Positions 41,395 to 52,564 of a DNA stretch of 64,000 bases are shown here, in pieces. The notes under the pieces are model-generated. The model was not told where the DNA came from. It was given only the letters and a program-made list of their open reading frames with translations, and searched no databases. The translations under genes were made by a program, and so were the position numbers. Each line of letters opens with the position of its first letter. The first letter of the stretch is position 1. The DNA comes from Metaphire vulgaris (lineage: Eukaryota; Annelida; Clitellata; Crassiclitellata; Megascolecidae), in assembly GCA_018105865.1 (NCBI GenBank), contig CM030859.1:5946443-6010442 (forward strand), read 5' to 3'.

Positions 41395-41622
41395 CTAAAA
41401 TATCGCGCTAGAAAATGTTATTATTTGTACATTACCTTCCATGTTTTTAATACTCGCGTAGAACACTGCTCGGTAATTTACTCCATTGTCAAGATCTGTG
41501 TATTCCTTCAGGCGATACGTAAAAGTCTTGGGCAAACTTTCCAAAAATTTATCTCCGTCCATTCTTAAGTGATAATAATATTTATTTAATTTCAACAAGA
41601 AAGTTGAAGTAAACAAATGCAA
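41395..41622 (-). other. Unidentified 75-codon reading frame
   Basis: The frame includes RMDGDKFLESLPKTFTYRLK and EYTDLDNGVNYRAVFYASIK and runs into ACATGGAAG|GTAATG, which could be a splice donor. The composition looks protein-like, unlike the shadow frames around it. I do not recognise it; it could be the first exon of a transposon protein. Confidence 0.3.
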
Positions 41623-44256
41623 TGGCGGAAAGAATCTTATTAATACGCAGAAGCCTAGCCGATCAGTGCGATCACGTGACTTATTGATAATTTGTTAACC
41701 GACATCCTATTGGCTGTCATTACCTGCATTAGCAAATTAATGTTACAATTTCGAAAAAATGCTTCCGGTACAGACAGCCAATGTAAGTCACGGAACAGTT
41801 GTGTTATACGATCCCCGAGTTCGGCCTGGTAGATCATTCGTGCAGCGGTGTTTATAACCGACTGAAGGCGGTTAAGTAGGTAGTTGTGTATACCTGCAAG
41901 CGTAGCGTTACCATAATCGAGCTTGTCCAGCACCAGTGAGGAGACCAGAGATTTGAGGACAGTAGTAGACACTGATCGGCGAATGCTTCTGATCAGTCTT
42001 AAGGCGTTGAAGCACCCTGCACACCACGGTTTTGGCCACGTGCGTCTTCATGGAAACCGTGCTATCGAGATAGATTCCGAGGTTCCTCACCGAGGACTCT
42101 GGCCGCACATCGAGTTCATCTATACGGATACAGGTCGATGGTAGTAGATGTTGCTGCCTTTCGGTAGCCATCCAGAGGACTTCAGTCTTCACAGCGTTGA
42201 GCTGTAACCGATTTGACTTCAGCCATCTCGTCATCTCATCACAGAGTGACACGTTGCGAGAGTAGCTGAGTGGTCGCGAGTGGTCTGCTCCCGTCGACGT
42301 GAGTGTCATCTGCGTAGAGGTGGGCTAGCTTGTAGTCCGAACCGCTGGGTTATGCTTACCAAGTCGGCAACGTAGAGCACAAAAAGGATGGGTCCCAGAA
42401 CGGATCCCTGAGGAACCCCACGAGCTACACGAGTTGGCGACGTGGTGGAATTGGCGCAGCGTACGTACTGTATTCGATCCTCCAGGTAGGAGAACCATTG
42501 AAGCGCTTAGCCACTCACTCCGTACGTTACTTCCATCTTCTGTAGTAGCAGCTCATGATCCACTGTATCGAAAGCGGCAGTAAGATCCAATAACACCAAG
42601 ACTGCCACATCGCCTGCATCTAGCGCCCGAAGGAGTCCATTATGACCTTCAACACCGCCGTTTCAGTGGAGTGGAATGCGCGGTATGCCGACTGCAAATC
42701 AGGGAGCAGATTGGAGGTCGTCAGATGAGTAATAAGCTGACGGTATACAAGGCGTTCAAGGAGCTTTGATAGCAGCGACAGGTTGGAGATCGGTCTATAC
42801 GACCCGATGTCCGTCGCATCCATGTTGGGTTTCTTGAGTCTGGAGGTGATGAAGGCAGACTTAAAGGTCGTCGGCACTTTCCCATCAGTCATCGATCGAT
42901 TGAAGAGCTCTGTGATAAACGGTATAAGAATGTCCGAGCATTCTTTAAGAAGACTAGTAGGCAGTGGGTCACTGGCACAATACTTGTCTGGTAGTGCATG
43001 CACCGCGGAGGCCACCTCATCGGGTGATAGCGTCTGAAACGAAGAGAGAGATGGTACTGGGAGGGTGGTGCATCGAGCTTGGGCGGTTCGTGTTCCGCAG
43101 TGGCGGCACTTATCCCTGCCTCCTTCTTGCGGAGATATTCAGCAAAAGCTTCGGCTGAGAGACGAACACCTGTAGCAGGTACAGGTGTTCGTCCTCTACC
43201 AAGCAGTGTGTTCAAAGACTGCCAGAGGCGTCGAGGATCCGACCGCTCAGAATCTACTTTATTGGTCCAAAAGACTTCTCGCTTCCGTCGAAGGAGTTGC
43301 CTGTTCGCTCGCCGACGTTCTGTCCAATAGAATGCTGCTTAGTTATATCATCTGTGTGTGCTTTGCGTGCTCTCCGTTCAGCGAGTCGTAACTCCCTCTT
43401 AGCTTTCCGACACTCCTCGTCGAACCAGAGGTCTGAGCGACGACGCCGGTAACTCGCAGTCGTCACCGGAACCAGCCTGTCTATTACATCAGTAATTTCC
43501 CGATCATATAGTAGAGCCATCTCCTCGGCGTCCATCGAAGACCATATCTTAGGTTGACAGAGTCTAGAAGACTCGAGTTCCTGCCGTAGAAAGGCGATGT
43601 CTAGCTTGCGCTATGGTCGTCGTGTGATAGAGGCGTAGACCGGAAGGGGTCTGGTAAGCGGCACTGGCCATTGCAACAGGTGGTGATCGGAAAGCCCCAC
43701 GTCGACGACGCTCACCTGTGGTGGCACAATTTCGTTATGATGCGCAACGACATCTAGCGTGCCACCCCCAACATGTGTCGCTTCAGTCTTTTGATACACG
43801 AAATTGTAAGTTGTGAAGAGTTCTCCTAGTTGTCGACTGGCCTCATCGTCTTCACGGTCGAGTCGAACATTAAAATCACCTACGACGTACGCAGGCTCGG
43901 TAAGGGACGCAAGGTCTTCCAGCAGCTCCGACATCTCAGAGAAAGAGCTGAGTAATCCCGGCTGAGCCTGGTCTGTAAACCACAGCCAGTTCGCACGTCT
44001 CCCTGGAGGAGACACGAGCGCCCACAAGTTCGAAGGTCTGGATCTGTCTCGAGAAATTCATTCTGGACCGACGAATGCCGGGGGCAGCGCAGATGGCTAC
44101 GCCACCGTGATTGGTGGTAAGGCAGTCGCCATCACCCGGAGGGCGAGGACGCGCCCTCTCAACTACTTGAAATTTTTCGAGTAGGAGTTGACCTATCCAG
44201 GCTGTTCTCGTCGTGCCAAGTTTCACACAAGCTGATGACCTGTATCGATTGCTTCC

Positions 44257-44327
44257 TACAGACTTCCCGTAGGTCGTAGAGCTTGTTATTAATAATAACA
44301 AGCTCTACGACCTACGGGAAGTCTGTA
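44257..44327. repeat. Perfect 71-nt palindrome inside LINE coding sequence
   Basis: Two 35-nt arms pair without mismatch around a single A at 44292. In LINE sense, the second arm (44292 down to 44257) is ordinary endonuclease coding sequence (NKLYDLREVC). The first arm is its inverse and interrupts the frame. Confidence 0.97.
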
Positions 44328-44454
44328 ACTTATTAAGCGACCGAATGTTCAGGAGGCCGAACTTAACGACGCTTCCCTCAGCTTCGGTGTGTCGAAGGGT
44401 TCGAACCGAAATAACGGCCGGCCTCCGAGGAGCCGTTCGCATAGGGGGTCTCCG

Positions 44455-44647
44455 CAGTGGCGGCTCTAGGATTTGGCAAGTGGGGGGGCCGTTGGGGGGC
44501 AACTTCTAATCATGGGGGGCCAACCATTAGTTGTTTAATGTATGTAGCATTAAGTATAGGGTCCCAACTGGGGGGGCCACTGGGGGGGCCAGGCTCTCAA
44601 TAGGGGGGCACGGGCCCCCCCTGGCCCCCCCGGTGGAGCCGCCACTG
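44455..44647. mobile_element. CAGTGGCGG short inverted-repeat element, copy 3
   Basis: CAGTGGCGGCTC and GAGCCGCCACTG ends. The perfect 8-bp duplication GGTCTCCG lies at 44447-44454 and 44648-44655. Inserted into the 5' part of the CR1-type LINE. It is the best-preserved copy of its family. Confidence 0.95.
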
Positions 44648-44925
44648 GGTCTCCGATCAGAGTAGGCAGTGTAGATAAATGCTCCGTTAGCCGCCAGTTC
44701 CAGAGTCGGTGGGGGGCGTCTTCGACCTGCCCTCATATCACGATGACAACGAGCCCGGCGCTGATTCACATAAACTCTGAATAAGCCTAGTTCGATCAGA
44801 CAGTCAATGTCTTGCTTAAATACATATGGCGGATAGGCACCGCCCACACTTCCATAACTGGCTTCAGTCGTTAAGCAAGCCTGCTTAGGTTCAGGCGCTC
44901 TCCTGGGTATCATTCCTCCAAGCAA

Positions 44926-45840
44926 ATATCTTTAGAAATGAAAATTCGTTAATCTGAATATATATTCATTTCAAATATTCGTTAGAAAATATTCATTAGA
45001 AAATATTCATTAGCCGGTTCCATAAGTTTTAGTGGGGGTGGAGATGAAATGAATCTATAGATTTTGGTGGGGATGAATAAAGAAGGAAGAAATAAAAAAA
45101 CGTTGCCGAAAAGGCTGACAGAAAGGCAATTGTTCTCCCTAATTTTACAACGTGTTTCTCTAATTTTACTAAATTTTAACGAAAAAGATAGGTCAACAAG
45201 AAAAAAAAGTTCATCCGCATTTTCCCCCGTAATTTTACTTGACTTTTGCCTACGACTACGTGTAGTATAAGACTAAGTGTTAACCAAGAAACAAAAAAAC
45301 ACTTCGGTGGTAACTGGTATAAACAGCTATATAGCTATAATGTTATCATTGTAAAATAGTATTCCAGTTAAAATTAGGTAGTAAGTAAGTAAATATTCTA
45401 CCGACTCGGTGTCTTAGTTAGACTTAGTAAGACTATAGTGACAGTCATTCGATTGATTTGATTCTGTTCAATTTCAATCTAATGATCCATTCTATTCTAT
45501 TGAGTGAAGACTTTCTAATCTAGCGCGGCGTGCACTGCGGAAAAGGTTTTTCTCTAAACAATACCAGCGTGGCGCCAAGTCGGATAAAAGAAACGAGTGT
45601 TATTACATTAGCAAGCTGCTCAAAACGGCGTCATATTTTAACTGAGCGAGAACGAGACTTGCAGCGAGATGACAAATGTAAGCAGGCCTAAGCTAGCAGC
45701 AAGTAGCAAATAGGTAAGTTTAATAACTGCCGTAACCTATGGAGTGTGGATAAGTAAGCAATTTGGTAAACTCCTAGTCCTAGTATAGTCCTATAAAATA
45801 ACGGTAATAACCGGCCCTATAGCTAAAATTCATATTTGCC
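44926..45840. other. No recognised feature
   Basis: Contains GAAAATATTCATTA direct repeats (44985-45011) and a GTAAGTAAGTAAA run near 45390. No coding signal. Confidence 0.3.
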
Positions 45841-45997
45841 CAAACTCGGTGGCGGGCCGTAAGAAACTAGCCCGCGGGCCGGATCCGGCCTGCGGGCCGC
45901 CAGCTGAGCTGTGGGAAAAGTGAATGATCTAAAAATAGTGAAGATTTTCGTTGGCACATTCGCTGACCCCTTGGCATCTATTCGCGGACACCTGGGG

Positions 45998-46340
45998 CAG
46001 TGGCGTAGCGTGGACTTGTGCCGCCTATGGTTCATGGTAAAAAAATGCGGCCCCAAATTGCTTTACTATAGCTGACAAGCAAAAAAAGGTCGTCGCCGCT
46101 GATTTTTCCAGTTTGCCGCCTCTTCGCTAAACCTCATCGACACAACCCGGTAAACAAGCAAAAAGTTCGTTGTCACTGAATTAGAATATGCCGCCCGTTC
46201 TACATTTTGCCGCCCCTTTCGCCTAAAACTACTCAACAACCCTACGAACACAAAAAATGGTCGCTTCCAAACTTTGCCGCCCCATCATGTGTGCCGCCCA
46301 TGGGTAGAGCCATAGTAGCCATTGGGACGATACGCCTCTG
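45998..46340. mobile_element. hAT-like element nested in an older hAT-like element
   Basis: Ends CAGTGGCGTA and TACGCCTCTG, with GCCGCC-rich non-coding interior. Flanks ACCTGGGG and CGCTGCGG match at 5 of 8. Outside it, GGTCCGCGGACC with CAATCTGTGG (46346-46376, inverted Charlie-like end) and GCGGGCCGGATCCGGCC (45873-45889) look like the two parts of an older element. Confidence 0.6.
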
Positions 46341-46376
46341 CGCTGCGGTCCGCGGACCACAGATTGAAAACCGCTG

Positions 46377-47180
46377 GGTATAGCATCTATTCTGAGACTA
46401 TAGCCGGTAGGAATGTAACTTTTCCGGAAAAGTAGAATGGCCGGAAATATTCCGGAAATTTCCGGAAAAGTTCTAAAAACTTTTCTAGCATACATTTTGT
46501 TAGAGGTAAACATACAGAAGTGCACAAAATTAATTACCCAAGGTCCCACAGCTAAGAATACGAAGTTTTATTGTATTTTTTGGCACATATTGGGAAAATT
46601 GGTCGAAAACGGGTTCTCCGATATTTTAGCGAGATTTCGCAACTTTAAGTATTCTACTTGCTGCCCAGGGAACCAGCTTCATCTTGTGAATATTCACGAA
46701 TGTGACGCATCGAGTTCTGGCGAACTATGGGTAAAATACCGTACTTTTTAAACTATAGAAATCTAGTTTTTCCGTTAATAAATGACTAACAATTGAATAG
46801 TATTAAACTCTTATAAATATTATTATCAATCTTAGAATCACACATTTGTAATGGCGTCGCCGTCGCGTACTCTGGTTCTATAATAATAATATAATATAAT
46901 ATAACAAAGTTTAAAGTGGATCAGTAGGACTGCCCTGTGTGAGAACCACTGTGACTTCCGACTCAGACATTATATAGCGCTACAATACTGACAGTTGTTA
47001 ACTCGTTAACAAATGCCCAACAAATGAATAGTTATAAATAGTAATAATGATAAAAAAATAGATATCAGTAATAGTGATAAGTAGTAATAAATAATAATAA
47101 GAAACATTTCCTAGCTCACATCCTTAATAGCCGATCGCTTTGCTATTGATTGAGGTGTGGCTTATAAGTATTCAATCACG
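46377..47180. other. Mostly unclassified; TTCCGGAAA palindromic words
   Basis: 46420-46480 repeats TTTTCCGGAAAA-type palindromes. The rest is AT-rich with an ATAATATAATAT run near 46880. No gene seen. Confidence 0.4.
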
Positions 47181-47744
47181 CCATACATTCTCGCTGACAT
47201 CATGGCAGTTGCATTCAGTGGTTAATGTTCGGCCGTCGGTTGCACCAAAATTAAACTTTGGCATCACTATGGTGCAAATGTCTGAATATCGCACATGGAG
47301 GGCGCCACAAGCCAAATATTGGGTGGGCCAACATGGCCAATATTTCAGAGTCAAGACAGGGCAGCGAGAAATTCTTGCCGTTACGATCAATCGATCATAG
47401 AAAAAACACAGTTGCATGGTTATATAAATATAATAATTTTGAATGGTCTTCCACATCTGTGACATCTCAATTATATATGGTAATATTATGCCAATATATT
47501 GGGGATTTGGGGTTATTAGTTCCACAAAACTTTGTAATTTGCCAATTGAAATTGGGTGGGCCAAACACATTGTGGCCCATTGGGCCTAAATATTGGGTGG
47601 GCCATGGCCTACCTGGCCCACCCTGTTGCGCCCCCCATGATACCGGATTCGGATCCGCTGCTAGCTTTATGGAAGTTATCACTGGACTAAATGTAGCGCT
47701 AAAACATCGCAAAGGGTATATAGTTGAGCTGCCATCCGCTAGGT

Positions 47745-47795
47745 GGTCTGACCATGGAGTTATTATTAGAGGAGACGGCATTACGTCATTTGGCT
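47745..47795. repeat. Left copy of an inverted repeat shared with 51839-51889
   Basis: The sequence around ATGGAGTTATTATTAGAGGA and CATTACGTCATTT is found inverted at about 51839-51889. The two copies flank the first L2-like LINE. Confidence 0.7.
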
Positions 47796-47825
47796 GAAGC
47801 CAACTATTGGGGAAATTCCCAAACG

Positions 47826-47860
47826 ACAAATCCTCTCCCTCAAACCATTCCCGTGTCACA
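47826..47860 (+). repeat. 35-bp patch identical to LINE interior
   Basis: Thirty-five bases identical to 49474-49508, inside the LINE linker coding for TNPLPQTIPVSQ. The surrounding sequence is not LINE. Confidence 0.85.
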
Positions 47861-47970
47861 TTGGTAAACTCAAAAAATCATCAGCTGAGCCATGGGGAAT
47901 AGCTGCGGATATGTTTTATCAATGATCTAAGAACTTTTTATTAGTATGTAATGAAAATGGAGATTCAGAT

Positions 47971-48321
47971 CAGTGGAGGCTTCAGGATTTGGCAAGTGGG
48001 GTGTTGGGGTGGCAACTTCTAATCAGGGGGTCCTACCGCTTGTTGTTAGGTATGTAGTATTAAGTATAGGGTTCCAACAGGGTGGCCACTGGGGACCAGG
48101 CACTCAATAGGGGGCACGGACCCACCCTGGGCCCAGTGGCGGCTCCAGGATTTGGCAAGTGGGGGGGGGGTGTTGGGGTGGCAACTTCTAATCATGGGGC
48201 CTACCGTTTGTTGTTAGGTATGTAATATTAAGTATAGGGTCCGAACAGAGGGCCACTGGAAGGCCAGGCATTCAATTGGGGCACGCCCCCCTTCGAGGCC
48301 CCACTTGTGGAGCCGCCACTG
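47971..48321. mobile_element. CAGTGGCGG element, tandem dimer (copies 4 and 5)
   Basis: The first unit (47971 on) has lost its right end. A second unit begins CAGTGGCGGCTCC at 48134 and ends GAGCCGCCACTG at 48321. The outer flanks ATTCAGAT (47963-47970) and ATTAAGAT (48322-48329) agree at 7 of 8, so the dimer seems to have inserted as one. Confidence 0.85.
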
Positions 48322-48425
48322 ATTAAGATGCTATTGTTCGACATTTGTGTTTGAAAAATAGCAAGTGGACAGTACATTGGATGACATCAATCGTGTTTTC
48401 AATAAGGCATGGGGGCTGTCCATTA

Positions 48426-48697
48426 ATTGGATATTTTTACACCCTCCTAACACCCCTCAAAACCACCCCCCCATTTGAGGTCGACCCCCCCAAATTTGGT
48501 AATGTGACAATGAAAAATGGATACTAATTAGCTCTGAACACCCCTCCCCGCAATGGAGGACACCTCTCCTCAAACTTTTATTGTCGGATGACCTTTTTGT
48601 CAGCCTTTTTCCGGGGAGAGACTTAAAAATTCCGACACCCTCCCCCCGATTTTCCCGACACTCCCCCCCCAAATTCAAAATCCTAGAAATAACACTG
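48426..48697. mobile_element. CAGGGATATTT-family element, longer version
   Basis: The left end is GGATATTTTTACACCC and the right end CCTAGAAATAACACTG, inverse of the left end of the 40811 copy. The interior has TTTGGTAATGTGACAATG as in the other copies plus about 100 bp of CCCCTCCCC-rich sequence not found in them. Confidence 0.75.
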
Positions 48698-48714
48698 CCC
48701 CTCCCCCTTGTCAT

Positions 48715-51600
48715 CAACTTCTCAATTTCTTCAGGAATTCACCTCTTTCCTTGGCTCTGCAGCAACAACTCCTCATGAATTCCTAATCACAGGTGCTTTA
48801 ACATACACGTCGACAGAACAGATGATCCTAACTCTACTCAATTCACACAACTACTGACACAGACAAACCTCACACAGCACATAACTTTTTCAACACACAC
48901 ACCTTCGGACACACCTTAGACCTTCTTATAACGTCAGCTACTTCATCTTTATTTCCATGCTCAGCCACTAGTCAATGCTCCCCTTTTGATCATTTCCCCA
49001 TTTTCACTATTCTAAGCATCTGCCCGCCAGCTCCTTCTCCTTGCAGCACCTATTCATTCCGTCGTCTTAACAAAATTGATATAACCGCATTCTCTGAAAA
49101 CATAAAAGCATCTGACCTCCTCACCAACCCCCCATCTACCCTACCATCACTGATCGACAAATACAATTACGTGCTATCTAACCTACTCAACAAACATGCT
49201 CACATCATTACACGACCGCTTTCATCTCACAGTAGCAAACCATGGTACAACTCTTTCATTCATGCCTTCAAATCATTTCGCAGACGCCTCGAAAGAACCT
49301 ACCAAAGAACACATTCTCCATTTGACATTCAAAACCTTCGTTCCGCCACAAACCGCTACCATAATCTCCTCATATCTGCAAAGAAGAAATACTACTCTAA
49401 CATCATCTCAACAAACAGCTCTAATCCACGAAAACTCTGGAAAACTATAAATGACTTATTCCACCGCAAAGAAACAAATCCTCTCCCTCAAACCATTCCC
49501 GTGTCACAGGTTGCTGAATCGTTTGCTAATTTCTTCTCTGGAAAAATCTCCAAGATTCGTAACAACCGTGCCTCGACTTTGACTATTCAAACTGCCTCTC
49601 CTCACCACCCATCTCCGTCACAACCTCCGTGCGATTTCTCCAACTTCAATCCTGCAACTGAAGAAGAGGTATCCAAACTCCTTCTCTCCTTTCCAAATAA
49701 ACAATGCGATCTTGACCCCATACCCACTTCTCTACTCAAACAGTGCTCCACTGTGCTTACGCCAACTGTAACAAGAATTATTAACCTATCTCTCACCACA
49801 GGTATTTTCCCATCCTCGTTTAAAAACTCTTTCGTCATTCCTCTTCTAAAAAAGCCTGGCCTTGACCGAGAAGATCTTAATAACTACCGCCCGATCTCAA
49901 ATCGTCCTCTTCTATCAAAACTTACCGAGAAATTCGTCCTTTCTAGACTCGCCGATCATCTTTTAAATAACTCACTATATAACACTCATCAATCTGCCTA
50001 CACTAAACATCACTCTGCAGAAACTGTCCTGGCCTACATTTACGACAGACTCTTAACTGCTATCGGTCTCCGACAAGTCACTGGTCTTTGCCTCCTCGAC
50101 ATTTCTGCCGCATTCGATACTATCGATCACAATATTCTACTCGAGCGACTCTCCCTCTGCTTCGGCATATGATATATCCGACAAAGCTCATCACTGGTTC
50201 AAATCTTACCTCAAGTCTCGTTCCTTCCAAGTTTCGTGTCTCAAACCAATCTCATCATCTCATAGCGTAAACTTCGGAGTGCCCCAAGGATCCGTCCTAG
50301 GGCCTGTATTGTTCAGTCTCTATACCACACCACTATCATCCTTAATCAATTCCCTCAACTTGAATCACCAACTCTATGCCGACGACACTCAGTTATTCCT
50401 GTACTTTTCGCCATCCTCATTTGACACATCAATTACTTTGCTTGAATCAGCATTCTCGCCTATTTCGTCATGGATGTCATCTAACCTCCTTGCTATTAAT
50501 CCATCCAAGACAGAATTCTTCTTAATAGGTCTACCCCAACAAGTTAAAAAAATTGACAGTCCCAAGCTAGTCCTGACTCCAGATACCACAATAACCCCTG
50601 CTCCAACTGCAAGAAATCTTGGTTTCAAATTTGATTAATCCCTAAATTTAGAATCACAGATCTCCCAACTATCGAAATCCTGCTATGCCCATATTCGCGA
50701 TCTACGTCGCCTCCGTCTTTGCCTTGACACCAAAACTGCCTCCACAATCGCCACTTCAATAGTCGATTCCAAACTGGATTACTGCAACTCCCTTTACTAT
50801 AACCTCCCAAAAACCTCCATCAACAAATTACAATCACTTCAAATGCACTAGCCCGAGCAGTAACCAAATCACCAAAGTTCTGCCATATATTTCACCCATA
50901 CTCACAAGAAGTCACTCACACTGGCTTTAAAATATCCGAACGTATACATCACAAGATAATAACGACTACTTACAGTTCACGGGAATTCATTCGTCAAAAC
51001 CGGTTTAGGCCTGTGAGTCTGACCGTAAACTCTTTAACGCCTCAAGCCTCCCCGACCTGAGGGAAACACGATCATCATCTCATGTCACACTTTCACGCCC
51101 GTTAAATCAGTCATCACTCAAAATCTGCAACCGCAGTGTTGGGCATTCTCATACGCCGTACCAGAACTCTGGAACTCAATCCAGACCCCCCTCCGCAGCC
51201 TAAACGACATGGTCAAACAATAAGCTCATCATGAATCCTCATTTCCTTTAATTCCTTCACTGTCTCCTCAAGCCTTTAGGTCTAGAAAACTGAAAACCCT
51301 CCTATTCGAAAAAAGTCTGGAAAAAAAGAAGAGAGAGAGGGGATTTGATCGACATTTTTTTCCTCTCCATAGCAAATAACAACCTGACCCATGCTGCCTC
51401 ATGGATACACTGACCTTTGCCCGGCCGACAAACCACCTTGCTGAACCATAGCTATTTCAAGAATGGTTAACTGTCTCCTCAAGCCTTTAGGTCTAAACAT
51501 AAGTCATAAGCAGCTACTGCTGATGCTGCTTTCCGGGACAAACCGCTGTATAAGTTTACTGTGAGATTTTAGTTTACGATTTTTTACTTTACTTACTTTA
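48715..51600 (+). mobile_element. L2/CR1-like LINE, copy 1
   Basis: The plus-strand frame 49171-50172 spans linker and reverse transcriptase: SNPRKLWKTINDLFHRKETN, DPIPTSLLKQCS, LNNYRPISNRPLLSKLTEKF, HQSAYTKHHSAETVLAYIYD, LLDISAAFDTIDHNIL. After a frameshift at about 50170 come [20 protein letters not shown] and the catalytic QLYADDTQLF (about 50370-50400). The 3' part includes a degraded WNSIQT and a tail with CTTTAGGTCTAAAC and a (CTTA)n-like end near 51600. Upstream, 48900-49170 encodes the end of the endonuclease (TLDLLITS). Catalytic residues are intact but frames are not. Confidence 0.92.
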
Positions 51601-52215
51601 CTGTCAACTTTCAGTTACCCCACCCAAATAATTATGTCAAAAACTCCCGCCCCCAAGGATGAATGACAGGTCCCAATAACAAAGTTATTATTTATGAAAA
51701 AAATTAAAAGGGAATGATATAACTCTGACTTAATACTTCTGTATTCGTCCGATTCAACCACAATGGCCGCTAACAATGGAGGTGCTCATTTTTATCCTAC
51801 GCGCTACTGGCTTTACGCAGCCTGGTTAGAAATGACGTAATGCCGTCTCCTCTAATAATAACTCCATGGGTCTGACCTATCAGCTTTGATACTGACCGCC
51901 AAAATTCCCCTACCAATTGCTATAGCCTATAATATAAGCAGTGATCGACTTTGACATCACTAATGCGGCATTAAACTTACCCATCAAGAAGTTATCGTGG
52001 ATACATACAGTATTGGAGCGCAGTTTTGTAGTTCGGTTGATAAAATGGCGTGATGAAATTTGCGATTTGTTACTGAAGAACTGCCTGGTTCGGAGTCTAC
52101 TGTTGATTACTTTTGATATGAAAGTGCGCAACTGCGTGAAGGTAACATTTGAACGGTTGCAGTTTCAATATTCATTTCCAGTGTTGATAAAGTTTCGGAT
52201 GAAGCGAACCATAAG
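51601..52215. other. No recognised element except an inverted repeat arm
   Basis: 51839-51889 is the inverse of 47745-47795. The rest has no feature I can support. Confidence 0.4.
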
Positions 52216-52217
52216 TA

Positions 52218-52312
52218 AACAAGGGTCAGGGTTAGGGTTAGGTTATGATTAGCGCCGTTAAGATTAGGGTTAGCATTATTGGCCAATCCAAACCCCTAGC
52301 CCTAATCCAATG
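52218..52312. repeat. Convergent telomere-like words
   Basis: GGGTTAGGGTTAGG on the left and CCCTAGCCCTAATCC on the right, within 95 bp, as at 32806 and 30175. Confidence 0.7.
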
Positions 52313-52564
52313 GTGGGTAAAATCATTTCTAAAGCAAGTTGAAACGAAGATGAAATTTATCTGTAATGAATGATTTACAATCAAAATCATTTTGTAAAAA
52401 ATATTCCACATCGAAATAATTTGTACAATGATTTTCAAAATCAAAATCATTCAAATAATTTTGACACTTCGTCAATGATATACGAAATTTATAGTCAGTC
52501 ATCACTGCATGAAAACGATTAATACGAAGCGTTGCTACAGTGTAGGCCTACATAGATACATGTA

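Larger units (their letters stand above)
41655..44925 (-). mobile_element. Nearly full-length CR1-type LINE ORF2, broken
   Basis: On the minus strand: N-terminal linker (44660-44925); LLNIRSLNK start of the endonuclease (about 44345); VVGDFNVRL and SDHHLLQW (43611-44027); a linker with LLGRGRTP and AEAFAEYL. The reverse transcriptase has PISNLSLLSKLLERLVYRQL (42620-43015), [14 protein letters not shown] (about 42560-42600), [16 protein letters not shown] (about 42370-42420) and the catalytic LYADDTHV (about 42310). The C-terminal half continues to 41655. Frameshifts, a 71-nt palindrome and a short DNA element (44455-44647) interrupt it. The 3' UTR is not seen. The fragment at 7212 is the same family. 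Confidence 0.92.

Noticed and set aside
47258..47797. 179-codon plus-strand reading frame as a new gene
   Set aside because: No recognisable domain. An antisense frame overlaps it, the region contains repeated AATATTGGGTGGGCCA words, and its end is part of a dispersed inverted repeat.
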